Below are positions 10,939 through 19,573 of a stretch of DNA of 64,000 bases, piece by piece. The notes beneath the pieces are model-generated. The model was given only the letters and a program-made list of their open reading frames with translations. It did not search any database and was not told where the DNA came from. The stretch is from Deltaproteobacteria bacterium ADurb.Bin207 (GTDB lineage Bacteria > Myxococcota_A > Polyangia > Polyangiales > Polyangiaceae), in contig MWCO01000007.1 of NCBI GenBank assembly GCA_002070115.1, forward strand, positions 62,001 through 126,000, written 5' to 3'. Made by a program: the position numbers and the translations under genes. The first letter of the stretch is position 1; every line of letters begins with the position of its first letter.

Positions 10939-11919
10939 TCAATCGTCTTGGTCGTCTTTGTTTTTTTTGAATAGTTCGCCGATAGGCTCGATGAGATCGG
11001 GGGGAAAGGATTCGATGAGAGACAATCGTTGACCGACCGTATCGGATTCGTCGGTTCCGAGCACTTGAATTTCAGGGATATCCGAGTCCAAGGTCTCTGG
11101 TTTGGTGGTCGCCAAGGGAGCTTGCCATCCCACCAGATCGACATCGGCATCCACATCGATCACGATGACGCTGATATTGTCTTTGCCACCGTTCTCGTTG
11201 GCGAGTGCGATGAGTCGGTCAACGGCTTCTTTGGGCGAGGAGGGTTCCGTCAACGCGGCTTCGATGGTGGGGTGGTCGACCATGCCACTCAAACCATCGG
11301 AGCAAAGCAGGTATCGGTCTCCCGGTAGCATGGGAAAAGAGCGGAAGGTCACGCGGACGTTGTCTTCGATGCCGAGCGCTCGTGTGACGACATTGCGTGG
11401 CATGCGCGCCACGATCGTGTTGTCGAGATCCGGTTCTCGTTCGAGCACTTCGATGAGCAGGGAGTGGTCCAAGGTGAGTTGTTCGAGCTGACAGGATCGG
11501 AGGCGATAGCAGCGGCTATCGCCGACATGGGCCACGTGCATGAGCATGGATCGGTGGCAGAGCGCCGCGGCGACTGCGGTACACACCATGTTTTGGTACT
11601 TGTTTTGGTGACGAGCGACTTCGAGAACGTCCTTGTTGGCTTTGCGAATGGCGGCGGCAAGACGTCGACCGCCGTTGGGAATTCCAAACGGATCGTAGAT
11701 GGGTTGATCCCAAGCTTTTCGTACGGTTGCGCCCATGTAGTTGGAGATCGAACGCGCGGCGAGGGCGGCGGCGACTTCTCCAGCGTTATGCCCCCCAGCG
11801 CCATCGGTTACGGACCAAAGGGACAAGTCTTCCCGCACGAGGATGACGTCTTCGTTATGCTTGCGACGACGTCCCACGTCGGAGGCGCCAGCGCTGGATA
11901 CTCGAAGAGGGTTATTCAC
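10939..11919 (-). CDS. PP2C-family Ser/Thr protein phosphatase
   Basis: Cytoplasmic metal-dependent phosphatase that reverses Ser/Thr phosphorylation. The 326-residue protein shows the PP2C motifs in order: SDVGRRRKHNEDVI, VTDGAGGHNAGEVAA (the usual DGMGGH with alanine for methionine), HVGDSRCYR, LCSDGLSG and GGKDNISVIVI. The metal-binding aspartates are therefore present. The C-terminal 60 residues are acidic and charged, probably a regulatory tail. A Ser/Thr kinase gene is divergent 195 bases away, a natural kinase/phosphatase pair. Confidence 0.93.
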   Translation of the reverse strand: MNNPLRVSSAGASDVGRRRKHNEDVILVREDLSLWSVTDGAGGHNAGEVAAALAARSISNYMGATVRKAWDQPIYDPFGIPNGGRRLAAAIRKANKDVLEVARHQNKYQNMVCTAVAAALCHRSMLMHVAHVGDSRCYRLRSCQLEQLTLDHSLLIEVLEREPDLDNTIVARMPRNVVTRALGIEDNVRVTFRSFPMLPGDRYLLCSDGLSGMVDHPTIEAALTEPSSPKEAVDRLIALANENGGKDNISVIVIDVDADVDLVGWQAPLATTKPETLDSDIPEIQVLGTDESDTVGQRLSLIESFPPDLIEPIGELFKKNKDDQDD

Positions 11920-12114
11920 GATGGACCGTCGAAACAGGATGATATGTCGGCTGATGGGGCGTCAATGCCGATAGGATAATGCAAAGCGTTGGGGAGGAAA
12001 ACTTCACGGTGGTCGGTCGTGTCGACAATGGTCTTGGTTTACCATCCCAGGCTCGCCGCGGTAGCATGGGTGTGCTACGGTAAAAGCGGTCGTCAACCAC
12101 CCTTTTCGCGTGCC

Positions 12115-13272
12115 ATGGCATCAGCCCCCGAGCCGACCCCTTCCCAACCATCGATGGTATGTCCGCGGTGTAGGGCAACCTACGACAAGCATAAAACGTT
12201 CTGTCCTGTCGATGGTGCCAGACTCACCGATCGCCTCGAACACGATATCCTCGAGGAAAGCCCATCGGCGCCCTGTGCGAGCATCATTGCCGGACGCTAT
12301 CAAGTGGGCTCCTTGATCGGTCAAGGATCGATGGCGCGCGTATATTCAGCGAAAGACCTGGCTACCCAGAAGAACGTGGCCGTCAAAATCCTTGCAAGGC
12401 GCTTTGCGGAAAGCGAATCGGAGCGTCGACGATTCTTTCACGAGGCCCGCGCCGCGTTCAGTATCGATCACCCCAACGTCGTCAAAGTCATGGATGTAGG
12501 GCGTCGGATCGATGGCAGACCATTCATCGTGATTGAAAGGCTGGAAGGGGAGTCCTTGGGGGAATGTCTGCGCCGTCGAAAACACCTACCCGTGGAGACC
12601 GCGCTGCCGATATTGCGTGATGCGGCCCTTGGGCTTGCCGCGGTGCATGATGCGGGGATCGTTCATCGCGATGTGAAACCCGACAATATTTTTTTGGTGG
12701 GATTGCCGGATGCGCCGGAAGCGATTCGTCTGGTGGATTTCGGTCTTGCCAAGCTCCACGGGGGAACGACGCGTACGGGAAAAACGGTGGGAACGGCGGC
12801 CTATATGCCACCGGAGCAAGTACTTTCGGAGGGGGTAGATGCGCGGGCGGATATTTATGCCCTTGGCGTGGTGGCGTTTCGTGTTCTCACGGGGCATCTG
12901 CCCTTCGAAAGTCCCAAGGATATCGATATGCTTGCGCAGCAGGTGTTGGTTCATGCACCTCCGTTGCATTGGTTGCTCGAGCCGGTGGATCCGCGTCTCG
13001 AAGCGCTTGTGGCCAAGGCCATTCGCAAGCATCCGGACAATCGGTATCCCACCATGCGGGCGTTGGCACAGGATCTTCAGCATATTCTCGATGGCTCGAG
13101 CCCTGCGTATTCTTCTGCGCTTTCGGTGGAGCCCGACGCTTATCTTCCCGTGACGGATTTGGGCAAAGCCACCGCTTTTCTATTTTGTCAGAAACTGGGC
13201 GTTCAACCACCATGGATATCGGGGGTGAATGGGCAGGTGTCCGATCCGAGGAACGAAGACATGCGGGGATGA
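12115..13272 (+). CDS. Zinc-ribbon Ser/Thr protein kinase
   Basis: Hanks-type kinase, about 385 residues starting at MASAPEPT. An N-terminal zinc ribbon (CPRC...CPVDG, about 17-34) precedes the catalytic domain. Kinase motifs are complete: glycine loop IGQGSMARVY, lysine in VAVKIL, catalytic HRDVKPDN, DFG, and the activation segment ending GTAAYMPPEQ. It therefore should be active. After the kinase domain there are about 65 residues with no clear sensor domain or membrane segment. An upstream in-frame extension exists but is not kinase-like. It is divergent from the PP2C phosphatase. Confidence 0.93.
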   Translation: MASAPEPTPSQPSMVCPRCRATYDKHKTFCPVDGARLTDRLEHDILEESPSAPCASIIAGRYQVGSLIGQGSMARVYSAKDLATQKNVAVKILARRFAESESERRRFFHEARAAFSIDHPNVVKVMDVGRRIDGRPFIVIERLEGESLGECLRRRKHLPVETALPILRDAALGLAAVHDAGIVHRDVKPDNIFLVGLPDAPEAIRLVDFGLAKLHGGTTRTGKTVGTAAYMPPEQVLSEGVDARADIYALGVVAFRVLTGHLPFESPKDIDMLAQQVLVHAPPLHWLLEPVDPRLEALVAKAIRKHPDNRYPTMRALAQDLQHILDGSSPAYSSALSVEPDAYLPVTDLGKATAFLFCQKLGVQPPWISGVNGQVSDPRNEDMRG

Positions 13273-13422
13273 TGCTGGTGTTGTGGCGGAGTCATGGCTT
13301 ATGGACATGGCTCGAAGCTTGGGTTGTCCATCCTCACCCTGCCGGAATGGTTGACACGATGCTGTCGCGGTCGAATGAATCGAAGCCCTTGTGATCATGG
13401 CTATCGAGGAAAGGTAAGTGAG

Positions 13423-13713
13423 ATGTCCGTCGAACTGCACGTGGATGGAAACGATGTCCGAGGTGAGTTATGGCTTCGTTTGGAACCAGGCACGACGGTA
13501 GCTGCGCGAGAGCGATTGCTCGACCAACACCTCGGAGACATTTTGTTCGAAGCGTCGGTGCAGATGGGTGTGGTGTTGTCTTCTGATCCCCATTGTTATG
13601 CACAGCTCACCGATCAGGTGAACGAGGAGAAACAGACGCGTTTTTGGGTGCGGGGCCGTGTGGAAGGCGATCGGCTCATCCCGGTGCGTTCTCATCCTCG
13701 TCGACGGCAATAA
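13423..13713 (+). CDS. Small conserved-looking protein of unknown function
   Basis: A 96-residue protein starting at MSVELHVDGND, with a strong ribosome-binding site (GAGGAAAGG about 8 bases upstream). It is mostly alternating hydrophilic/hydrophobic with a basic tail (PVRSHPRRRQ), no signal peptide and no membrane segment. It follows the kinase gene by 150 bases and could be co-transcribed. I do not recognise a family. Confidence 0.6.
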   Translation: MSVELHVDGNDVRGELWLRLEPGTTVAARERLLDQHLGDILFEASVQMGVVLSSDPHCYAQLTDQVNEEKQTRFWVRGRVEGDRLIPVRSHPRRRQ

Positions 13714-13744
13714 CGGGGGACGGCCACCGGATCGGGGAAATCTA

Positions 13745-13770
13745 AAATAATATGTAAATTCAATTAGTTG
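13745..13770. other. AT-rich island between convergent genes, with shared 14-mer
   Basis: An AT-rich island between the convergent small gene and the exported-protein gene. It contains AAATTCAATTAGTT (13756-13769), found again in the 46.74-kb convergent gap. No hairpin is visible, so it is not an ordinary intrinsic terminator. Confidence 0.5.
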
Positions 13771-13792
13771 TGATGGATTGGGGCATTCGTTG

Positions 13793-14332
13793 TCAGAACT
13801 GCCAACCGAGGGAGGCGGAGTGGGTGGTCAAGGCGATATGAGGAATCCAGCGGGCGCGGCTTTCGAATCGCACTTCGGATTCGGTTTGGTCGTAGGCCAG
13901 CCACAACACGTCGAGCGACAGGGCCGCGAGACTGGTTATTGAAACGGCGGCAGCGATTTGTGTGTCTTTGGAGGAGCTTGGTGCGATTTCGCCGACGACG
14001 GGGCGTAAGAGTGCGTAGCCACCGAGGGGCAGAAGCAGGTGGGAGAAGCCGCTGAGCACGGCTGGGGGTACACGGTGGTGTGCGAGATGCACGATGGGCG
14101 AGCCTACGACGAAGGCTCCCATGGTGCCGAGGGCGAAGGTATCCTGCCCATGGGTTTGGGCGATGACGAAGGTTGTGAGCAGGGGGACATCGACGGCCAG
14201 GTTTTGCCATCCGTACCATTGTTCGGAGTATTCGGTGTAGTAGTAGGGCTGGGGTTGTTGGGCGTGGGCGGGGTGAGCCGACGCGAGCGACAAGGCGACC
14301 AGGGGAATCGATAGGGAGCGAGGGTTGAGCAC
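13793..14332 (-). CDS. Putative exported protein with hydrophobic segments
   Basis: A 179-residue protein with a clean signal peptide (MLNPRSLSIPLVALSLASAHPAHA) followed by a tyrosine-rich stretch and several moderately hydrophobic segments. An overlapping frame on the same strand is also open but gives an Arg/Pro-rich product without domains; the signal peptide makes this frame the better choice. No family is recognised; an envelope role is likely. It may be co-transcribed with the TetR gene upstream on the same strand. Confidence 0.65.
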   Translation of the reverse strand: MLNPRSLSIPLVALSLASAHPAHAQQPQPYYYTEYSEQWYGWQNLAVDVPLLTTFVIAQTHGQDTFALGTMGAFVVGSPIVHLAHHRVPPAVLSGFSHLLLPLGGYALLRPVVGEIAPSSSKDTQIAAAVSITSLAALSLDVLWLAYDQTESEVRFESRARWIPHIALTTHSASLGWQF

Positions 14333-14420
14333 GAGGGGAGTATAGAGGCATTTGGGAAAAGGCGGATCGGCGTTACGGGGCAGCAGTGTTTCTGAATAAT
14401 TTCAATATGTTGAGCGCAAA

Positions 14421-15092
14421 TTACCGAGACGAGGGGCGCGTTTGTTTTTTGGGATTGCGGCTGGGTTTGGTGGGGGTTTTAGGGGGGGGTTGGTCGAGCA
14501 GGAGCAAGCCTTGCATGCTGTCGTGGAACAATTGTTCGGCGTTGGGGTAACCGAGATAGAGTTCGAGCAAGGGGATGGCGACGCGCATGACGAGGCGAGC
14601 GGCGATGGTGGGATTTTTAACGCGCAGGATTCCGGCGCGGGCGGCGGAGCGCAAGGCGGTGAGAACGCCTTGGGCGAAGGCTTGATGCAATTCGGCCAGG
14701 TTGCCGGAGGGGAAGCTTTGCAGACGGGAGGCTACGCGTAAGGAATCGCGGTGTTGGCGCCAAAGTTGAAGATAAGCCTCGAGAACACCGTCGATTCGCT
14801 GGCGAGGTTCCTTGCCCCGCAGTTTGCGAAGGGCGGACAGTCCCTGTTCGAGGCCAGGGCGAACGATGGCTTCGACGAGCGCTTCTTTGGTGGAAAAGTG
14901 GCTGTACAAGGTGTTGCGCGCCACATCCGCTTCGTCGGCGATCTGGTCTAGGCGAACGCGGTCCACGCCATGCTCGGCGAAGCGTTGGGCGGCAATGGAG
15001 AGAATGGCGGCACGCTGCGCGGCGCGACGTCGGGCGATCCGAGAGGATGTGTTGGAGCTACCCACGAAGGCAGCTTGACAATATGATCTCAT
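14421..15092 (-). CDS. TetR-family transcriptional regulator
   Basis: A 223-residue repressor-type regulator. The N-terminal helix-turn-helix (ILSIAAQRFAEHGVDRVRLDQIADEADVARNTLYSHFSTKEALVEAIV) is typical. The C-terminal half is the variable ligand-binding domain, and the last 15 residues are a Lys/Pro/Ser-rich tail. It is divergent from an efflux adaptor/permease/ATPase set, which it probably controls. The ATG overlaps an inverted-repeat operator candidate, so autoregulation is likely; a GTG about 9 codons in would be an alternative start. Confidence 0.92.
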   Translation of the reverse strand: MRSYCQAAFVGSSNTSSRIARRRAAQRAAILSIAAQRFAEHGVDRVRLDQIADEADVARNTLYSHFSTKEALVEAIVRPGLEQGLSALRKLRGKEPRQRIDGVLEAYLQLWRQHRDSLRVASRLQSFPSGNLAELHQAFAQGVLTALRSAARAGILRVKNPTIAARLVMRVAIPLLELYLGYPNAEQLFHDSMQGLLLLDQPPPKTPTKPSRNPKKQTRPSSR

Positions 15093-15119
15093 TGTGTCAA
15101 CTATGAACTCATGAGTTCA
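15075..15119. promoter_or_regulatory. Candidate TetR operator region: two adjacent palindromes
   Basis: Between the divergent TetR and efflux-adaptor genes lie two symmetric elements. The first (15075-15100) has TTGACA...TGTCAA outer arms and ATGA..TCAT inner arms, 10 of 13 pairs matched. The second (15104-15119) is the perfect 16-base palindrome TGAACTCATGAGTTCA. The first covers the regulator's start codon. Such paired sites are usual for TetR-type autorepression; binding is inferred, not shown. Confidence 0.7.
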
Positions 15120-15120
15120 A

Positions 15121-15143
15121 GTTCGAATCCTTTCGTTCGAATC
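15121..15143. repeat. Two GTTCGAATC direct repeats next to the operator
   Basis: GTTCGAATC occurs at 15121 and 15135, a 14-base period, each containing the palindrome TTCGAA. They lie between the palindromes and the adaptor gene and may be further operator half-sites. The match to a tRNA T-arm is coincidental: no cloverleaf can be drawn around it. Confidence 0.5.
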
Positions 15144-15177
15144 TTTGACTCCCCTGCCACCGCAGGTTGTTTCCCTC

Positions 15178-16425
15178 ATGGCTGAACATCGCTCCTCCAA
15201 GCTCGTGACCCTGCCGCGAATCGCGCTGCTGCTCGTCGCCCTGACCGTGATCATGGTGTTTTTTTGGCATCGCTCCCGGGGTCCGTTGGTGCAAGTCGTC
15301 GCCGCCCAACGACATGCTGTCGTCGATCGGGTGGTGGCCTCGGGCAAGGTTCTTCCCGAGGCGCGGATTCATCTGGGCACGGTCGTGCTTGGGACGGTGG
15401 TGGAAGTGTCCGCGCGCGAAGGCGAGGGCGTGAAAAAAGGTCAGGTATTGATAGGCCTGGATGATACGGAGGCCCAGGCTCTCGTGCAGCAGGCCAAAGC
15501 CTCTTTGCAGCAAGCCGAGGCCAGGCTGGGACAAGTCGGCGGCGTGAGCGCGCGTGTGGCGCTCGAGGCCGTGGCGCAAGCGGCCGCCAAAAAAGAACAA
15601 GCGCGTTCCGATCTCGAGCGAGAACGATCGTTGGCCGAGCAAGGGGCTTCCACGCAAGAACGGGTCGATGCGGCAAGCAAAGCGTTCGAGATCGCCTCGA
15701 GCGCGCATGCGGCAGCCCTGGCGCAATCATCCAGTCTCGGGCCGGGAGGTGGGGATCATCGCGCGGCGGTCTCTCAAGTCGCCCTTGCCCGTGCGATGCT
15801 CGATGCCGCCAAGGCGAGGCTTGCGCAAACCCGTGTCGTGGCTCCCGCCGAGGGAATTGTACTCACGCGTGATGTCGAGCCTGGAGACGTCGTGCAGGCC
15901 GGGCGCACGCTCATGACGCTTGCGCAGGCGGGCTGGACGGGGTTGACGGTTCAGGTCGATGAAAAGAACTTGTCGTTGCTTCGTCTTGGGCAGCGGGCGA
16001 CTGCTTCGGCGGATGCATTCCCCTTGGAATCCTTTGAAGCCATTGTCGATTATATTGCCCCTTCCATCGACGCGGGTCGTGGGACGATCGAAGTTCGACT
16101 TCGTGTCGACAAGCCGCCTTCGTATTTGCGAACGGATATGACTGTATCGATTGCGATCGATGCAGGTACGCGACAAAACGTATTGCTCGTTCCGGGAGCG
16201 GCGGTGCGCGATGCCACGACCCCCAGTCCGTATGTTTTTCTGTTGGAGGAAAATCACCTGTCCAAAAGGGATATTCGTCTTGGAACGAGAGCGGGTGACG
16301 CCGTGGAGGTGGTAGCGGGCCTCGAGGGTGGCGAGCCTGTCGTGCTGACCTTGGATGTGGGTTTGCAACAAGGCCAGCGCGTTCGGTCCCACGTTGTATC
16401 GGAGATGCAGTACCGTGCTTTTTGA
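15178..16425 (+). CDS. Periplasmic adaptor subunit of an ABC efflux system (HlyD/MacA-like)
   Basis: Membrane-fusion protein linking an inner-membrane ABC transporter to an outer-membrane channel. The 415-residue product has one N-terminal membrane anchor (ALLLVALTVIMVFFW), a lipoyl-like half (GTVVEVSAREGEGVKKGQVLIGLDD), a long Ala/Gln/Glu-rich alpha-helical hairpin (about 100-210), and the second lipoyl half and beta-barrel (PAEGIVLTRDVEPGDVVQAG). It is first in a three-gene set whose permease start lies inside its 3' end. A non-ATG start 11 codons upstream is possible. Confidence 0.9.
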   Translation: MAEHRSSKLVTLPRIALLLVALTVIMVFFWHRSRGPLVQVVAAQRHAVVDRVVASGKVLPEARIHLGTVVLGTVVEVSAREGEGVKKGQVLIGLDDTEAQALVQQAKASLQQAEARLGQVGGVSARVALEAVAQAAAKKEQARSDLERERSLAEQGASTQERVDAASKAFEIASSAHAAALAQSSSLGPGGGDHRAAVSQVALARAMLDAAKARLAQTRVVAPAEGIVLTRDVEPGDVVQAGRTLMTLAQAGWTGLTVQVDEKNLSLLRLGQRATASADAFPLESFEAIVDYIAPSIDAGRGTIEVRLRVDKPPSYLRTDMTVSIAIDAGTRQNVLLVPGAAVRDATTPSPYVFLLEENHLSKRDIRLGTRAGDAVEVVAGLEGGEPVVLTLDVGLQQGQRVRSHVVSEMQYRAF

Positions 16426-17632
16426 GTGGTTTGTTTCCTTGCGGTTCTTGCGAGCCGGCAAGACGCAAACGTTGCTCATCTTCGTGGGAGTGGCGTTCGG
16501 TGTGGCCGTCATGGTTTTCGTGGGAGCTTTGATCGACGGCTTGCAAGCCAATTTGATTCGTCAAACGCTCAGCGCCCAGCCCCATGTGATCGTTCGTCCG
16601 CCGGAGCGTGACCCTCGTGATGCCTCTGCCAAGACCGATGCGCTTCAAGCGCTTCGGGTGGAAAAGGCGGTGCAGCATACGGCGACCATCGATCAATGGC
16701 AGGTAGTCGAACAGATTGTCCGAAGCGTGCCTGGGGTGACCGCCACCGCGCCGACCGTGGCGGGTTCGGCTTTCGTCAGCAAAGGGAGCATCAGCCGTTC
16801 GGTAGCCTTGCGGGGCGTGGACCCCACCACATACATCCAAATCATCCCCATCGATCAAAAGATACGTCGCGGTTCATTTCGTCTGGTGGGAACCGAAGCT
16901 GTCATCGGCACTGAGCTTGCCAAGGATCTGGGGGTGAGTGTGGGAGACAAGCTGCGCATGGTGAGCACGGAAGGCCGCGATGAAATCGTATCGATTTCGG
17001 GTGTTTTCGATATCGGCAACAAGGACCTCAACCAGCGGTGGGTATTTGTCTCCATTCGTTCGGCGCAAACCTTGTTGGAGTTGCCCGGCAGCGTGTCGAC
17101 CATCGAAGCCAAGGTCAACGATGTGTTCCGCGCGGATTGGGTTGCCTCGCAAGCCGCCGCCCGCACGGGACTCGATGCCGATAGCTGGATGAAACTCAAC
17201 GCGCAGCTTCTCATCGCCCTCAAGTCCCAAAGCAGTTCCAGCTACATGATCCAATTCTTCGTCATGCTTACCGTCATGCTCGGTATCGCCAGCGTGCTCG
17301 TGGTATCCGTCGTGCAAAAGTCGAAAGAAATTGGGATATTGAAAGCGACGGGGACCACGACGCGCAGCATCACCAAGATCTTCATGATTCAAGGAGCGAT
17401 GGTGGGGATTGTGGGGTCTTTGCTCGGATCGCTGGTGGGCACGGGCCTATCGTTGTTGTTTGCCAGTCTTGCGAAAAACTCGGATGGGTCGCCTACCTTT
17501 CCGGTGGATTTGGGGCCCACTCGATTTGCTCTCGCCTTTGGTGTGGCTCTCACGGTGGGTCTTTTGGCGGCGGTGGCACCGGCTCGTCGCGCCGCAAGTC
17601 TCGACCCAGCCAAGGTCATTCGTTATGGCTGA
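16415..17632 (+). CDS. MacB/FtsX-type ABC transporter permease
   Basis: Inner-membrane permease, about 405 residues. The start is GTG (protein VLFEWFVSLR), with GGAG about 10 bases upstream; it overlaps the adaptor gene by 11 bases. The architecture is MacB-like: one N-terminal transmembrane segment (LLIFVGVAFGVAVMVFVGALIDGL), a large periplasmic domain (about 60-270) and three C-terminal segments with the FtsX motif (SKEIGILKATGTTTRSI, then GSLLGSLVGTGLSLLF). The ATP-binding domain is encoded separately just downstream. Confidence 0.9.
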   Translation: MLFEWFVSLRFLRAGKTQTLLIFVGVAFGVAVMVFVGALIDGLQANLIRQTLSAQPHVIVRPPERDPRDASAKTDALQALRVEKAVQHTATIDQWQVVEQIVRSVPGVTATAPTVAGSAFVSKGSISRSVALRGVDPTTYIQIIPIDQKIRRGSFRLVGTEAVIGTELAKDLGVSVGDKLRMVSTEGRDEIVSISGVFDIGNKDLNQRWVFVSIRSAQTLLELPGSVSTIEAKVNDVFRADWVASQAAARTGLDADSWMKLNAQLLIALKSQSSSSYMIQFFVMLTVMLGIASVLVVSVVQKSKEIGILKATGTTTRSITKIFMIQGAMVGIVGSLLGSLVGTGLSLLFASLAKNSDGSPTFPVDLGPTRFALAFGVALTVGLLAAVAPARRAASLDPAKVIRYG

Positions 17633-18326
17633 TACGTTGCTCCGGCTGCAGAATGTGGTAAAAGCGTATGGAAATCGTGTACTTACAACGGTCATCCACG
17701 GTGTCGATTTCACGGTCACGCAGGGAGAACTCACCGCTCTGATTGGACCCTCGGGGTCTGGAAAAAGCACCTTGCTCAACTTGATGGGGCTGTTGGATCG
17801 GCCCACGTCGGGCCTTGTCGAAGTGCGGGGTCAGGATACCTCACGGTTGGACGATCTTGCGCTGGCGCGATTTCGCGGACGCTCGATTGGATTCGTCTTT
17901 CAATTCCATCATCTATTGCCTGCATTTACAGCGTTGGAAAACGTTTTGCTGCCTCTTTGGTCGGATCGGGGGAGGGTTTCGCGGGTGGAACGGCAGCATG
18001 CCTACTCGCTGCTCGAACGGGTGGGGATGGCGGATTACGCCAAGCATAAGGCGACGGATTTGTCGGGGGGTCAGCAGCAGCGGGTGGCGATTGCGCGTGC
18101 TCTTGTGATGGATCCCGCGATTGTGCTTGCGGACGAGCCCACGGGTAATTTGGATAGTCAGACGGCGGACAAGGTATTTTCGTTATTGCGGGAGTTTGGA
18201 AGGGAGAAGGGATGCGCGATGATCGTGGTCACGCACGATGCGAGGATTGCGGCGCGTTGTGATCGCGTGGTGAAGTTGGTGGATGGCCGTATCGTGTCGG
18301 ACGAGCGTCGTGAGTCTACGACATGA
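17625..18326 (+). CDS. ABC transporter ATP-binding protein (LolD/MacB-like)
   Basis: ATPase that powers the adjacent permease. The 233-residue protein starts at MADTLLRLQ, overlapping the permease stop by 8 bases. Walker A GPSGSGKST, Q-loop, ABC signature LSGGQQQRVAIARAL and Walker B IVLADEP followed by TGNLDSQTA are all present, and the family is the LolD/MacB one that works with FtsX-type permeases. It completes a split MacA-MacB-like export set. It converges with the threonine dehydrogenase gene 47 bases downstream. Confidence 0.94.
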   Translation: MADTLLRLQNVVKAYGNRVLTTVIHGVDFTVTQGELTALIGPSGSGKSTLLNLMGLLDRPTSGLVEVRGQDTSRLDDLALARFRGRSIGFVFQFHHLLPAFTALENVLLPLWSDRGRVSRVERQHAYSLLERVGMADYAKHKATDLSGGQQQRVAIARALVMDPAIVLADEPTGNLDSQTADKVFSLLREFGREKGCAMIVVTHDARIAARCDRVVKLVDGRIVSDERRESTT

Positions 18327-18372
18327 GGGGATTCAGGTATTTTGCTGGGGCATTTCGATACGGAGCGCGGGA

Positions 18373-19398
18373 TCAATCCCAGCAGAGCACGACCTTGCCG
18401 GATTGTCCGGAGCGCATCACATCGAATCCTGCTTGGAAGTCATCGATGGCAAAGCGATGGGTGATGATCGGTTGGATATTCAATCCGCTTTGCAGCATGG
18501 CGCTCATCTTGTACCAGGTCTCGAACATCTCACGCCCGTAAATCCCCTTTATAATCAAGCCCTTGAAGATGACGTGGTTCCAATCGATGAGCGTCTCCTT
18601 GGGAGGAATGCCGAGAAGTCCGATGCGCCCGCCGTGGTTCATGGTGGCGAGCATTTGTTGGAAAGCGGAAGGCGTGCCGGACATTTCGAGGCCAACGTCG
18701 AAACCTTCGGTCATGCCGAGTTCGTTCATCACGTCCTCGAGTTTTTGCTGGCGAACGTTCACGACGCGGGAAGCGCCGAGTTTTGAAGCCAATTCGAGAC
18801 GATAGGGGTTGACGTCGGTGACGACCACGAAGCGTGCTCCGACGTGCTTGCAAATGGCGGCGGCCATGCATCCGATGGGTCCGGCGCCCGTGATGAGCAC
18901 GTCTTCCCCCACGAGATCGAAGGATAGGGCGGTATGGGCGGCATTGCCGAACGGATCGAAAACAGCGGCTTGATCGTCGCTGATGCTGTCGGGGAGCTTG
19001 AAAGCGTTGAAGGCGGGTAAGGACAAGTATTGTGCGAAGCATCCTTGACGATTGACGCCGACGCCTTTGGTATTGCGGCAAAGGTGTCGTTTTCCGGCGC
19101 GGCAATTGCGGCAATATCCGCAGGTGATATGGCCTTCGCCCGAGACGCGATCCCCTATGTGGAATCCTTCGACCGCGGAGCCGATTTCGACGACTTCTCC
19201 GGCGAATTCATGGCCCACGACCATGGGAACGGGGATGGTTTTTTGGGCCCAATCGTCCCAGTGGTAGATATGGATATCGGTCCCGCAAATCGCTGTTTTT
19301 CGGATCCGAATGAGCAAGTCGTTGGGTCCGATTTCCGGCTTGGGCACCTCTCCCATCCAGATGCCTACCTCGGGCTTAGCCTTGATGAGCGCCTTCAT
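18373..19398 (-). CDS. tdh: L-threonine 3-dehydrogenase
   Basis: NAD-dependent zinc alcohol-dehydrogenase-family enzyme that oxidises L-threonine to 2-amino-3-ketobutyrate. The product is 341 residues, the same as E. coli Tdh, when started at [10 protein letters not shown], which has GGAGGT upstream. The catalytic zinc ligand C38 (AICGTD) and the pair H63-E64 (GHEF) are present, as are the four structural-zinc cysteines in [15 protein letters not shown]. The Rossmann motif is [14 protein letters not shown]. The usual partner kbl (aminoketobutyrate CoA ligase) is not adjacent. Confidence 0.96.
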   Translation of the reverse strand: MKALIKAKPEVGIWMGEVPKPEIGPNDLLIRIRKTAICGTDIHIYHWDDWAQKTIPVPMVVGHEFAGEVVEIGSAVEGFHIGDRVSGEGHITCGYCRNCRAGKRHLCRNTKGVGVNRQGCFAQYLSLPAFNAFKLPDSISDDQAAVFDPFGNAAHTALSFDLVGEDVLITGAGPIGCMAAAICKHVGARFVVVTDVNPYRLELASKLGASRVVNVRQQKLEDVMNELGMTEGFDVGLEMSGTPSAFQQMLATMNHGGRIGLLGIPPKETLIDWNHVIFKGLIIKGIYGREMFETWYKMSAMLQSGLNIQPIITHRFAIDDFQAGFDVMRSGQSGKVVLCWD

Positions 19399-19573
19399 CG
19401 CACCGACCTCCAGTCGAAGAATTCCATCAACCGATGACAGCGAAAGCCAACCGGCTGGACTTCGCATCCACGGTTCGATCTGGCTTGCTAGCACGGTGGA
19501 TGGCCGATTTCATCTGTTCTCGATGGGCGCTGGGAGTCTGTTGTTTCGGCTCGTGTTTTCAAACGCGGTGGGA

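Noticed and set aside
13764-14351. Alternative minus-strand frame overlapping the exported protein
   Set aside because: Arg/Pro-rich without signal peptide; the other frame has a clear signal peptide and better protein character.
15115-15135. tRNA T-arm-like GTTCGAATCC
   Set aside because: It is one of two direct repeats in a regulatory gap; no cloverleaf surrounds it.
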